Positions 52,830 to 63,995 of a stretch of 64,000 nt of DNA are shown here, piece by piece (position 1 is the stretch's first letter; every line of letters starts with the position of its first letter). Below the pieces are notes generated by a model. It saw only the letters and a program-made list of their open reading frames with translations. It searched no databases and had not been told where the DNA came from. Origin of the DNA: Fasciola hepatica. Lineage: Eukaryota > Platyhelminthes > Trematoda > Plagiorchiida > Fasciolidae. A program made the position numbers and the translations under genes. Location: assembly GCA_948099385.1 (NCBI GenBank), contig CANUEZ040000165.1, positions 2,926,501-2,990,500 on the forward strand, written 5' to 3'.

Positions 52830-53953
52830 TCCATCTCTATAGGAGTGGCCACAACATCCAGCCTGGCAGGGATCACGCTGTCATCTATCTTCGGGCAGCA
52901 CTGCCAATTTTCGTCTTCCAGCGCATCTTCGATTACAACTATTAGCGACCCCGCACGTGGCTTCTTTACTATTGCCGGGGTCGGGGCCTGAGAGCCGAGT
53001 ACGGCATTCCGCTGAACTTTTATATTTCTCACCAGCGCCCTGGCTGGTCGAGCAAGGATACCTCTTGGGGCTAGACCACCAGGCCTTACCCTATGTTCGT
53101 CCGGCACTATCTGGTATCTGCCCTTTGTAATCTGAGCTACTACCGCTGCCCTCGCCAGCAGTCTATCCCGGGTAGCCTCATCAGCGAACTCCACCAGTAT
53201 TGGTCTCGCACGAAGTTCGCCTTTGTTCCCCAGTGGTGACTTCCATGTCCCCACTCTGTGCACCCTTCTTAGAGTAGGAGGGTACGGAACACCTGCGATT
53301 CGCAGTATGTCGCAGACCCTCCTCTTGTCAATGTCCCTCCTGGCCTTCGATTCCCTTATAAAGGGTTCTTCCTGGTTTAGGATCAGAAGCCTGTGGCTTG
53401 AGACCCTGCCCATCGACAAGACCTGCCTCTGCAGGTCCTTCACCTTGTTTTCTAATACCAGAAGAGCAGGGTCATCCACCCTAGCCAACCCATCTTTCGC
53501 TCTATTACAGTCTCCCTTCTTTTTGACCTGCCTCTCCCTTCTCGGCTTCTGCTCCGTCCACTGGCCCTCGTCGGTCTGCTTCAAAGGAGTGGAGGCAACG
53601 ACCGCCTGGCAAGCCTTCGGAACTGGTTCATTCGCTCGGATGATCGTCCTCTCGGGTGTTGATACTACTTCCGCAAACGACTTACTACAACCTGCTTGCG
53701 GTGGTTTGGGGCTTACAATCGAGGTACTACTTGATGGACGTTGGTCCTGCAGTTTAAAGGCCAGACTGGCCGCCTCCTTGCAGGGGGCACAGACCCATTC
53801 AGCCCATGGGTTCTGTTTATAAAGGACATAAATGTCCTTTGCTATCCCTGAACACCTTGGGTGGGCCCATCTCTTGCATATCTCGCATTCTATACCGTTA
53901 ACCACTCGTTTTCCGCACTTGGGTGCTAGACACGGGTCGGAAACGCGTGTCAT
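52712..53953 (-). CDS. CR1 ORF1: PHD-finger RNA-binding protein
   Basis: 413 codons. Residues 8-58 form a complete C4HC3 PHD-type zinc finger (C8, C13, C23, C26, H31, C34, C55, C58). A basic, low-complexity middle (about 125-165, KPRRERQVKKKGD) and a heptad-like segment (about 173-190) follow. Residues about 205-290 look like an RRM-like fold (VCDILRIAGVPYP, then ARPILVEFADEATRDRLLAR). ORF1 proteins of CR1/L1-type LINEs bind element RNA and form ribonucleoprotein particles; a PHD finger is known from several CR1 ORF1s. The start at 53,953 precedes the zinc finger directly. Confidence 0.88.
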   Translation of the reverse strand: MTRVSDPCLAPKCGKRVVNGIECEICKRWAHPRCSGIAKDIYVLYKQNPWAEWVCAPCKEAASLAFKLQDQRPSSSTSIVSPKPPQAGCSKSFAEVVSTPERTIIRANEPVPKACQAVVASTPLKQTDEGQWTEQKPRRERQVKKKGDCNRAKDGLARVDDPALLVLENKVKDLQRQVLSMGRVSSHRLLILNQEEPFIRESKARRDIDKRRVCDILRIAGVPYPPTLRRVHRVGTWKSPLGNKGELRARPILVEFADEATRDRLLARAAVVAQITKGRYQIVPDEHRVRPGGLAPRGILARPARALVRNIKVQRNAVLGSQAPTPAIVKKPRAGSLIVVIEDALEDENWQCCPKIDDSVIPARLDVVATPIEMDWESSEILDHQPASCTPVGTSEAKNVPSSQALRLRNSQE

Positions 53954-54292
53954 ACCGAAAACCGCAAAAACGAGGGAAAATACAACTCAAGTGCTCTTTA
54001 CCCAAACACAAAATACGCACTCTGACAATAGCAGGTAAATCCCGCTAACACAAAAAGCAAAAACAAAAAGAAAGACTAGAAGCGAGAAAAGATCGCCTCA
54101 AAAAAAAACACCGAACACTACTCGGCAGTGCTACAAGGAGAATAAAAATATTCTCCGGATAAAGCGCACCTTAAATGCAATTATGATACGCTCAGTATTG
54201 TGAATTAAACTGGGTTAATTCACAAAACTATTCAAAAACTCAACTCAAAGACGAGAGCACTATGAATTCAAACCGCGCGGCACTTACACGAA
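53954..54292 (-). promoter_or_regulatory. CR1 5' untranslated/promoter region
   Basis: 339 bp between the ORF1 start and the junction with the TTCAG tail at 54,293. LINE promoters of this kind are internal and would lie here. No TATA box is evident on the minus strand. I cannot name specific sites. Confidence 0.5.
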
Positions 54293-57200
54293 GTTCAGTT
54301 CAGTTCAGTTCAGTTTGCACAGGACTTGGTGTGGCTAGAGCCAATCGTGTGTCCAGATAGTTGTGTTGTCGGCGCGTTTCCGTAGCTCCCAACACTGCGT
54401 GATTTTCTTTTTCTGAAAGGCAGAAATTTTGTGCAGTATCAGCCCTGGCAGAGTAAGGTGGAAACAATAAGTAAATTGCATCTGACCCTAAAAGCTGCTT
54501 AACGTAACTCGGGGTATACTGCCACCCAACATAGGTCCACTGCTTTCTTAAAGGCCTTCACTGTTGTGGTATTTATGACCTCTTCCGGGAGCTTATTCCA
54601 ATAGGGTACCACTCTATTTGAAGTCTTGAAGTACTACACGGGTTCGAGGCTTTGAGCCCAATTGTCCCGGTTCTTTAGGAAATCTTTGATCTTCTGTCGG
54701 ATTCACCGAGCTGAAACGAGAGTAAAAAGAAGCGGGGGGGGGCGGGGGTGGCAGCGAAAACAAGATACATATAACCTCATTCAGTGTCACACTGTGGACA
54801 GTGCCTTAAGCTGAGTGGGGGTGCGGCATTCATGAACATATATGCGAGAAAAGACAACTATTTTGTTTGTTTTTTTTGACAAAGGGAATTATTGGGAGAG
54901 ACCCAGGTAGAGGTCTAGCTTTTTCTTGAAGATAGTTTTGTCCTGCGAGAGAACAATATCTTCCGGAAGTGCATTCCACATGGTAATAACCCTATAGCTA
55001 AAAAAGTTAATCCTTAGTGAAGTGCGTGGCCTCGGTTTGAAAACTTTTCTGCTGTGGCCACGGAGAGAGGAGGCTGGACAGACGGAGAAGAAGTAATCGC
55101 TTTGACCTGTTTCAAAAAGGTGGAACATCAAAAACAGATCACCTCTTACGCGTCGTACGTCAAGGGGATAGAGGTTGAGGAGTGAGAGGCGGACGGGATA
55201 TAGTAGATGGGATAGACCACTTACTGCCTTGGTGGAGGCCCGCTGAACCCTTTCTAGGATCTCACGGTCTCGGACAAGACCAGAGTGCACTATCTGACTA
55301 CCGTACTCCAGCAGAGGTCGGATATAAGTGCCGAAAATTATGGGGAAATCATCCTTAAATATGCGCGGGAAGGACCTTCGAATCATGTTTAGAACTCCAA
55401 AGGCAGACTTGCTCGAGAGTTCGTGATGATGAGAGAAGGATAAGTTACAATCTAACCAGAAACCGAGCACCTTGTGTCGGTCAACCCTTGGCAGAGTGGC
55501 TGCTCCATTAATGGAAAACGTGTGACCAGTCTCTCTGCCGAAAGACATGCTCACGCATTTGTCATCATTAACTGGGAGGTTCCAATCCTCGGACCAGCGT
55601 TTTGTTTCATAAACTGCAATTTGCAGGTCTTCAACGCTTGAACTCCAGAGGGTTACATCATCTGCGTACATGGCAATGTTCGCAGGAAGGGCTGTCGGTA
55701 GATCGTTTATATAGATCAGGAAAAGAAGAGGACCTAAGACCGACCCTTGGGGGACCCCAGTTGTTACTGGGGAGGGTTGAGACAAAACATTCCCGACTTT
55801 AACCACAAAGGTGCGGTCGGTAAGGAAGCTACGTAGGATGGCCAACATGGAGCCTGTGATCCCGTACGTCTGCAGCTTATAAAGAAGAGGGGCATGTGGG
55901 ACCTTATCGAAGGCCTTAGCAAAATCGATGAATACAGCGTGTGAGAGCTGGCCATCATCATAGGCTTTCGTTAGACTATCCATGACAGTATGCCTATTGG
56001 TGATGCATGATCTGCCAGGAAGAAACCCATGTTAAGACGGGGAGAGGATCTTATTTCTATGAAGATGAGAAAGAATCTCACTCTTAAGAATTCCCTCAAA
56101 AATTTTGCTAGGGATGCTAGTGAGGCTTATGGGTTTGTAACTAGAAGCAAGGTGTCTACTACCCTTCTTATAGATGGGTGCGATCACTGATTTTTTCCAG
56201 TTACGGGGGAAAACTCCATCGTCAACACATTGCTGAAAAAGCGAGGTATAAGGAGCAGCTAATGTATCCGCGGCTTCCTTGAGAATACGGGGCTGGATTA
56301 GTTCAGGACCCATAGAGCAATATTGGTTGAGCCGTCGTAAACCTTGAGCAACTGCACCAATGGGAATAGTTACGCGGTTAAGGGTAGTGGTCAGAGATAA
56401 CGGGTGCATGGTAGGGTGGGATGATATGGGTATGGAGCTAAAAATTGTACGGAAGTAGGAGCTGAATGCCTCGGCTACTTGGCTAGGGGAAGTGATTGGA
56501 GATCCGGCACCATCTTTGAGAGCTAATGGCGTCGGAGCTGTACCCCTTAGACGGCGCATGTACTGAGAGAAAAATGCCTTATTAGTCCGTGCTCGATGAA
56601 GTACAGATCGTTGGACTGCATTCTGATAGGATCTAATCTTGTCTTTGCATATGTTCCGTATGATCCTGAAGTCTTCTGCATCACGCGCAAGGCCTGTGGC
56701 TTTATATCTAGCAAAGAGGCTTGCGCGATCGTCTAGAATGCGCCTAATGGGGCGAGGGAGGAGTCGCTTAGCGGTCTGTGGGCGACGAATTCTGGGGACA
56801 AATAGCCTATCAGCTGAGGAGATTAACTCTCTGAGATTCTCTGCCATTTCATCCGCAGAGTTACCTGGGTTAGTTGAATTTAGCTAGGAGCGAATAAATG
56901 CACAGACTTGGTCAAAATTGGTCCTTTTGAAGGATCTCAAAATTTTAGTTTCTGAGGGAAGAGGAGGCCATTTCACGATATAATCAAATCCAATGAGAAT
57001 GTGATCACTTTTGCCGAGGGGCGGCAAGTAATGCACCACATCTATTAGGAACCGATCATTGGTGATGACCAGGTCTAGTAGGGACGGGGCGTGGCCTGTG
57101 CGATATCTAGTCAGATCTCTTACGTTCTGCACCCATGAGTTTTTCAGTACGAGATCAAGGAGGGGTTTACCGAAAATGATATCCGGGGCATCAGCTCTTT

Positions 57201-57375
57201 GCTAGTTTGTACTGGGAGAGTTGAAGTCACCAGTGACTAACAGATGGGTGAAGTCTGTATAGCTTTTCAGGGAGCCTAATAAGTCTATTAAACCTATGCT
57301 GTCAGTTGAATTGCATGCGGGAGGACGGTAGACAACACCAAGCAATAGGGTATCTGTCCTAGAGAAGTTAAACAC
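54293..57375 (-). mobile_element. CR1-like element, second family, 5'-truncated
   Basis: Tail (TTCAG)4 at 54,293-54,313 and a roughly 570-bp 3' untranslated region. The ORF2 remnant has in-frame blocks: endonuclease LGVVYRPPAC and VTGDFNSPSTN (57,210-57,340), RYRTGHAPSLLDLVITN and GKSDHILI (56,884-57,132), RT part 1 (56,032-56,847, KGSRHLASSYKPISLTSIPS), RT part 2 (54,889-55,983, VFIDFAKAFDKVPH, GVPQGSVLGPLLFLIYINDL, MYADDVTLW). The breaks include single in-frame stops (TAG at 56,884; TAA at about 56,034 where HGFLPGRSC is preceded by a lost Gln) and one in the endonuclease, so it decayed recently. The 5' break near 57,375 abuts another CR1 fragment. Confidence 0.9.
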
Positions 57376-57388
57376 GGCCCACAGACAA

Positions 57389-58085
57389 TCAATACATGAA
57401 AAGGTTGGTGTTGTCAGTAAGGTGGGAGAAGTACTTCGCCCTAATTTGGAGCCTCGAATGTTTACTTTGTAATCTAAGGCTATGCCCCCTTGTGCCTCTC
57501 TCGGGGATCAGCGAAAAAAGGTCTTCTCGACTTATTCCTGACAGTCCTTTCATTACCTTGAAGGTTTCTATCAAATCCCCGCGAATGCGCCGTCTTTCCA
57601 CCGAGAATAGGTCCAGGGCACGGAGACGCTCTGTGTAGTTAAACCCCCTTTGCCCAGCCACCATTCTAGTGGCTAGCCCTTGCACTTTCTCCAGACAGTC
57701 GATATCTTTCTGGTAGTATGGTGCCCAGGCCTGCACGCAGTACTCCATATGCGGCCTAACTATGGTCTGATATATCGGAACGAATATCTCCGGATCTCTA
57801 CACGACATAATGGATCTAACTCGAAAGAGTTCCTTCCTGGCCGTATTGGCTGCTGAGGTGCACTGCTTTGACGGCTTAAAGCTGTTGTCCATTATAACGC
57901 CCAAGTCTTTGACCTGCGAGACCACTTGCAACGAACCCACACTATTCTCACTAGCCCCTGTATTTGTGGTCAAGCATTGACACTTGGTGAGGTTTAGTGG
58001 AAGGTCCCATTTCCGTGTCCAGTTTCGTACTGCTAACACGTCAAGTTATATATCTACTCCAGGTGTCTTGACGTCATCGGCAAAC
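57389..58085 (-). mobile_element. CR1-like fragment, RT 3' part
   Basis: Starts exactly at FADDVK (58,085 downward) and runs through LAVRNWTRKWDLPLNLTKCQ, QVKDLGVIMDNSFKPSKQC, YCVQAWAPYYQKDIDCLEKV and RIRGDLIETFKVMKGLSG to AKYFSH. It lacks a 3' end (cut near 57,390 where the 54,293 element begins). The 5' break abuts the long TTCAG tract. A third family, related to but distinct from the complete CR1. Confidence 0.88.
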
Positions 58086-58194
58086 AGTTCAGTTCAGTTC
58101 AGTTCAGTTCAGTTCAGTTCAGTTCAGTTCAGTTCAGTTCTGTTCAGTTCAGTTCAGTTCAGTTCAGTTCAGTTCAGTTCGGTTCAGTTCAGTC
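58086..58194. repeat. (TTCAG)n tract, about 22 units
   Basis: The longest pentanucleotide tract in the window, with two single-base variants (TTCTG near 58,140 and TTCGG near 58,180). It is the 3' tail of the CR1 copy starting at 58,195, read on the plus strand. The open frame reading SSVQFSSVQF across it is not a gene. Confidence 0.97.
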
Positions 58195-61100
58195 TGAACA
58201 GGACAGGTAATGGCCACAGCCAATCGAGCGTCCAGAATTCCTTCGATGGTATGCACACTAGTTATGCACCCACCACTGCCGAGCGTATTTCGTCGAATCC
58301 CCGCTAAAAATGAGAGGGAAACGGAAAACCTCATCGCACATCAACTGCGAGAGACATTATGCATCGTGAGCGTTCACTGAGACAGTATGCAATGAGGGAA
58401 AAAGTCTGCTAAAACATACTCCAGAAGGACCACAGTGCTACCCGTCATCCATCTAGTTGATATTCTCAAGGCTCACTACAAGAAAAGATCTCGTACCACT
58501 TGCGATCAAGGGCACATTTGAAGGATTGGACTTTCTGCAGGTCTACCATTTAATAATAATAATAATGGTATATTTCTCGACCATGGTCGAGACGTATGCG
58601 CAAGCGCATGATCATGGTGTACAACGTTACTCAAAACAATGAACTATACACGAATTTCAAGACAGCGAGTGGAGTCGTCAGAAGCAAAACAATATAGCTA
58701 GAGATAGTTTGAGTCGACTGAAGTTATAAAGGTTTGCGCGGCAAATACGGTTTGGTTTCGGATTCGACTGGTTGGTGGTGGTCCGTGAAAATACAAAATA
58801 TATCGTGAAAATATAGCGCTAGGGATGCGTTATAAGTCATAATAATGCAAGATGTGGGTAACTGAGGCCTATTGCTGGTTCTATGCACGGAGTAAGTTAT
58901 GGACATGGAGAGGTTAAAGAAATGAATGGGAGTACAACCGTGAACTTTGGTGAATATGAAGAGAGCGGCTCTCTATGGAGATGAAGTAGGCCCGGAATGA
59001 TGGATATTCCCGATTCTAATAGAGGGAGTTCATCATGAAACGAGGGGACATGAGGAATCTTTGTGGAAATGGACAGGCAACGTTCATGAATGTGGAGGAA
59101 ACAGCAATCCATATATAAGTTGAGTTTAGGTTCGGGATCAATAACCCTTATCATTCAGAAAAAAGGCAGCGCAACTTGAAGGCCTTTAACTGGTGAAGAA
59201 TCAATTTCAGGCTGGATACCGATCGAAAGAAAAATGAAATCTTGGAAGAGAAAACGGAGCGAAAAATCTCCTTGTAGGCTCGCGCCTTATTGTTCTGTTA
59301 TGCTGACAAATATATTGACTTATTGATTCTCAGTGATCTTCGGCATCATTGTTGGGAACCAAGGATATGAGGGACAAGTGGACTCGCGTTCGGATAACGT
59401 ATCGAATTTTAATGAGAGAAAATTCCTGTGTTGCGTATTCTGGCTCTGTTATTGGATTGTTTCACATGAGACCAAGGTGATGTGCAGCATCCCGTGGGTA
59501 TGGTTCATCAGGCGGGGTAAGGGACGTGTCAATCAATCAATAGAAGTTCGCTTGCGAACTGTTATTTCTGAAGCCTCCAACAGTGACATCAGTAGTAGAG
59601 GTGTTGCGTTAGGAGACGTCTATCAATCTGCTTGTAAGCATTTGGGGATGTTTTAGGTCGTGTGGCCCGATTGCAATCCCGTTTGGTATAAAAGATGCCA
59701 TTAAGGTCTCTGTCGGTACAGGTCAAAGTGTGGACATTGGTCAACGAAAGTGGTGCCCGAGAGAGTGGGCGACGACAAACCTGAAATAAATGGTGTTAGC
59801 AGTCTGGACGTGGTTCCAGCTGTTAGTTATGATAATAAGTAGCGACAATTAATAAAGAACTGGCTGGGTTTATGTGGACTGTCAGTGTTTCATTTCGTAC
59901 TTTGATCTGGGTTTTAATTAGAGAGCTTAAGTAACATGGGGTTGCAGGGGGTTGATAAGTACTACTACAGGCTAGCAAGATAGCGTAAACCCGGTGGGCT
60001 GCTGCGTCTGCATTTCAGAGATTTAACTTAATTGTGAGCAGGCTGCGGTAGTGATTGTAGTTGGCAGCAGGCAGTGGTTACTGTTAGGTAGGGTTGTAAA
60101 CCTAAGCGTGGCTTGGATGCTAGGACATCGAGAAGACCGCTTTCTAAAAAAGATGACGGAAGATAGAGGGGTGTAGATGGAAAAGGTGACCGGTTTCCAC
60201 TATGTTCTTATCTCTTTTTTTCCTTTTCCGGGCTTCATCGAGGTTGCCGTTATTCGTCAGGTACGTCGATACTCTGTCCAGGACAATGGGTTGAAGGTCA
60301 GGGCTGTGGTAGCGATTGTATTTGACGTCGACGTGCATGCTAAGTGCGATTATGTTGGGTATGGGGTGGTTGAAACTTAGAGCGGGGGGTGGGAAAGCGT
60401 ATGTGAAGAGTCCAGTGCGCTGTCACCCCAGTCAGTCTCGAGCGTGAAGACCAAAGCTTGTCGGCAGACCGTTCCAACTGTTCACAACCCTGTTGCTGAA
60501 GAAGTGCGATCTAGCCACCAACCTAGATCGGGCTTTTATCAACTTCTTTTCGTGTCCCCTTGTTCTGGAGTCTACGGCCAATTGGAATAGACTATCTGGC
60601 CTAAGGCCAGAAAAGCCCTTCATTACCTTGAACGTTTCTATGAGATCTCCTCGACGTCTCCTCCTTTCCAACGAGAAGAGATTCAGGTCACAGAGTCTCT
60701 GCTCGTAGGTCTTACCCCTCTGCCCTTCAACCATTCGCGTGGCGAGACGTTGGACTTTCTCGAGGCAGGCGGCGTCCCTTTTGTAGAAGGATGACCAAGC
60801 CTGCACGCTACCTTCTAAGTGAGGTCGTACTATAGCCATGTAAATAGGTACGAATACCTCCGGCTTCCGGTAAGACAAAGCTGATCGCAGTCTAAAGAGC
60901 TCCCCACGAGCCTTATGCGCAGCCGCGTTGCACTGCTCCGACCATTTGAAGTCACTTTTCATGATGATCCCCAGGTCTTTAACCCTACTGACTGCCTCTA
61001 CGGTGAACAGCCCTTGATCATGAGCGACAGTTAGGCTCTCTGTTGCCCTTGACAACAAATGGCTTTTTTGAGCGTTTAGCAGTAAGTCCCATTTGTATGC

Positions 61101-61308
61101 CCAGTTCAGGACGGTGCCTATTTCCCTGCCCAAGTTCGCCCTACCCTCAGATCCAACAATCTTCACATCATCCGCAAAAATAAAGCTGGGCGATTGAAGA
61201 GTGGATGCTAGGTCATTATTAAATAACAAGAATAGGACCGGGCCTAGGACGGATCCCTGAGGTACACCACTGGTGACGTTTACGAAACTGGACCACCTGT
61301 CCCCCAGT
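58195..61308 (-). mobile_element. CR1 copy (49,606 family) split by a 1.9-kb insertion
   Basis: 58,195-58,553 matches the 3' untranslated region and the ORF2 end of the complete CR1. 60,461-61,308 continues upstream from it (RSHFFSNRVVNSWNGLP back to RWSSFVNVTSGVPQGSVLG). The two parts are contiguous in the complete element except for about 5 bp, so they are one copy. The RT part has an intact FADD box and few changes. The 5' break at 61,308 abuts another CR1 tail. The 340-codon frame at 60,432-61,454 is a chimera of this RT fragment with the antisense of neighbouring tails. Confidence 0.9.
58554..60460. mobile_element. Unidentified 1.9-kb insertion in CR1
   Basis: Sits precisely between the two halves of the CR1 copy. 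The left border begins with AATAATAATAATAATGG, which on the minus strand would be a 3' (ATT)n tail. Near the left border is a palindrome-rich stretch (GACCATGGTC, GCGCAAGCGC). Around 59,689 there is TATAAAAGA, with AATAAA signals at about 59,787 and 59,850. The longest frames (107 codons plus at 59,333; 85 minus at 58,897; 64 minus at 60,144) show no known domain. It could be a non-autonomous retroelement or a retroposed transcript. Confidence 0.6.
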
Positions 61309-61496
61309 TCAGTTTGCACAGGACAGGTAAAGGCCACGGCCAATCGAGCGTCCAGAATTCCTTCGATGGTATGCACACTAGTTATGCACCCACCACTACC
61401 GAGTATATTTCGTTGAATCCCCTCTGAAAATGAGAGGAGAAAGGAAAATCCCATAGCACATCAACTGCGAGGGACGTTATGCATCGTGAGCGTTCA
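61309..61496 (-). mobile_element. 188-bp CR1 3' end
   Basis: Short TTCAG tail followed by the 3' untranslated end of the complete CR1 family (GCACAGGACAGGTAAAGGCC, then GTATGCACACTAGTTATGC), truncated at GAGCGTTCACT. Its 5' break abuts the TTCAG/TTCGG tail of the next element. Confidence 0.9.
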
Positions 61497-62310
61497 CTTC
61501 AGTTCGGTTTCCACAGGACGAAAGTGGCCGAGTCCAATCGAGCTTCCAGAGTGTTGTGTTGTCGGCGAGCTTCCCTGACTCCAAACACTGCGCGTTGAAT
61601 GTTTTGTCTTAAAGGCAGAATTTGCGAGGCAGTATCACCTTCACAGCCAAGTTCATCGACTAAAATACAAGGGGTTCATTACCTCCCCCCCCCCCCCGAT
61701 CACAAAGCTAACTCTGGGAACTTTGTGTTCCAGCGTGAATCTAGGGCTTTCTTAAAACTTGGTACACTGCTGCACCCAACGGCATCCTTTGACAGTCTAT
61801 TCCTCATAGGCACAACCCTATTCGTAAAAAATTCAGTCCGTATATCCAGCCTTGAGTATACCCTCTGTAGCTTAAGGCAGTGAACCCAGGTGTCGCACTA
61901 AGGGGCATAAAAGAACAAATCTTTTATGTCTATACACGACAGACCACGTATGATCTTGAATGTTTCTGTTAGGTCACTTCGCCCTCTACCCCGCTCTAAA
62001 GAGAAGAGATTAAGATCCTCTAGACTCCGATCGTAAGGTTTCCCCTCTGATTGGTGATCACTCTAGTTGCAATTCGCTGCACCCCCTCCAAGCACTCCTT
62101 ATCCTTGCGATAATAGGGAGCCCATGCCTGCGCACAATACTTCAGAAGAGTTTGCACCAAACCCTGTAAAACGGGATGAACAGTTCTGGTTTCTTGCATG
62201 GGACACTATTGCAAACTCTGGTTAATACCCCTCTGGCCATATTAGCAGCTCTCTGGCACTGCCGTCAAGTCTTGTAGTCCTATTTGGCTATCACATCTAG
62301 ATTACAGTTT
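61497..62310 (-). mobile_element. CR1-like fragment, fourth family
   Basis: Tail CTTCAGTTCGG and a terminal block related to the 54,293 family (CCACAGGACGAAAGTGGCCG, then GTGTTGTGTTGTCGGCGAG). Upstream on the minus strand is a decayed RT C terminus with phrases like QRAANMARGVLTRV, ARIRSAWRGCSELQLE and LLFRAG, the counterpart of KDAACLEKVQRLATR in intact copies. A C13 run lies at 61,685-61,697. The 5' break is near 62,310. Confidence 0.75.
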
Positions 62311-62320
62311 GTACTGTAAG

Positions 62321-63995
62321 TTATTTGTTTACGTCGGCCTCAAACATCTTAAACGGCCTTACAGAACGTATATCATGGGGTAATTTGTTCCGTAAAGCTG
62401 CGTACTTAACCGGGAAAAAGTTAGATCTAAGAGCAGTTCTAGAAATGGGAACAGTAACCGTGTTGTAACTCAGTCTTAAAGAATACTGTGAGTCCGTTAG
62501 GTTTCTGAACTGCGGTGCTGATTCGATGATTCGCTTTACAACAACACCATGAAAGAATACGAGGTTCGGCTTCATGCTTCTAAGCCGTAGCGGATCTAGT
62601 TTCAAATGTTCACAGCGTTGGCTTTAATTGAGTTGAGTGGTAAACCCAATTAACTCTTTGGTCACTAGCCGTTGTGCCTTATCAAGAGCCACTCTGTCCC
62701 AATGGTGCACTTCAGAGTAGATTATGGAACAGTATTCTAGAAGGGGTTTAACGTGGGTCTTATATGTGCTGAATTTGCTTTCTGGGAGGCGGAATGTCCT
62801 ATGACGCAGGCCTGTATTTCTTCCGGCCTTAGCAATTTGAGTGATAGTATGTTCATAGTGAGTGGAGGTGGCTGAATATTGCAAACCTAAATCTCGTACT
62901 AACGGGCTGATGGAAATCGGGTGACCGCCAATACTGAACACAAAAGGGGGACATTGCGTTCGAACTTAAGAATGTTGCTTTTCTCCGCAGAAAATTTCAA
63001 TAATGGAGTGGTGCACCAAGAACTAAGAGCTGTTAAATCTTGCCGTATTTCACTGTTAACTGTACTAATTTGGCTGGAATCAAAACTATGCAAGGTTTTG
63101 ATGTCATCCGCGAAGAGGTGGAGACTGCCATGGCGAACGACACTGAAAATATCATTTATGTAAATGAGGAAGAGTAGTGGACCCAAAACGCTGCCCCGTA
63201 TGACACCACTGGTGACAGGTTTGGGTTTGGGGACAGAACCATTAGTCTGAACCAACTGATGACGGTCGGAGAAAGAAGAATCCAACCAACCGAGTAACGG
63301 GTCCGCGATGTCATAAGATTTGGCCTGTGATAGGAGCCGAGTGCGTGCGAGTCGGTCGAAAGCCTTCTTCATATCAAGCAGGATAATAATCGTGGACATG
63401 CCTTTGTCAGCAGCCTCCGTAACTGGGTTCAAGACAAGTAGAGCACGAACGGTTCTTCAGGAAACCGTGTTGGCCCACATTGAGCAAGTTATTTGTGAAG
63501 AGGTGGGCCATTATCTTATTCCTAATGAGCTTCTCCATGATTCTGGAGATAATCAGTGTATGATTAATGGGACGATAAGTCTCGAGAACATGAACAGAGC
63601 CTTTTTGTGCAAGGGGATAATGGTAGAGGTTTCCCGTTGATTAAGGAACGAGCTAAATTTCATAGACAGGTTAAATAAATTAGATGGAAGGATAGGAATG
63701 TGTGGACCCCACAGAGTAAAAGCAGCCGGCGGAATGCCGTCCGGACCTGGGCGGTAAAATGGTTTCATAGAGACTAGAAGTGGAGAAATATCGTCGGGGT
63801 GAAATGAAACTGTAGATAGAGTCTCACTGGGTAAACAATAAGGGTGTATTCCAGGAGTGGAAAACTGGCCTTTAGGGCTGAAGTGAAAAGTGTGTTGGAA
63901 GATTCAGCTATTTCTTCCGGTTTATCCAGACGAAAGTTGTTAACAGTGATGAAAAGTATGATCTTTCGGGGTTGGTGGTTTCTTGTTCTCACCAA
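62321..63995 (-). mobile_element. CR1/jockey-like element, fifth family (continues beyond the window)
   Basis: Minus-strand RT with frameshifts: GPDGIPPAAFTLWGP and TSTIIPLHKKALF (63,553-63,768), ILLDMKKAFDRLARTRLL, TSGVIRGSVLGPLLFLIYIN and LFADDIKTLHSF (62,899-63,432), KAGRNTGLRHRTFRLPESKF (62,624-62,941), RSNFFPVKYAALRNKLPHDI (62,321-62,605). GVPQG reads GVIRG. The Trp-Cys rich WCTTPLLKFSAEKSNIL block is typical of the region after the RT core. The 5' part lies outside the window. Confidence 0.88.

Larger units (their letters stand above)
49606..54292 (-). mobile_element. Complete, apparently intact CR1-like retrotransposon
   Basis: A 4.7-kb minus-strand LINE with a 340-bp 5' untranslated region, two open ORFs, a 280-bp 3' untranslated region and a short (CTGAA)n tail (TTCAG on the plus strand, 49,606-49,622). 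The 5' end abuts the TTCAG tail of the next element at 54,293. No stop or frameshift interrupts either ORF, unlike every other CR1 copy here. Partial copies of the same family lie at 58,195-61,308 and 61,309-61,496. It is a candidate source element. Confidence 0.92.

Noticed and set aside
53223..53822. A 199-codon plus-strand frame
   Set aside because: Antisense to CR1 ORF1, which has a complete zinc finger on the minus strand. The plus frame has no domain.
58086..58194. Regular short repeats that might suggest a CRISPR-like array
   Set aside because: Pure pentanucleotide repeats with no spacers, in a eukaryotic context; they are LINE tails.
60432..61454. A 340-codon frame starting with a non-RT N terminus, possible gene fusion
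   Set aside because: The first roughly 50 residues are a CR1 3' untranslated end read through into an RT fragment, and the last residues are the unknown insertion. It is a junction artefact.
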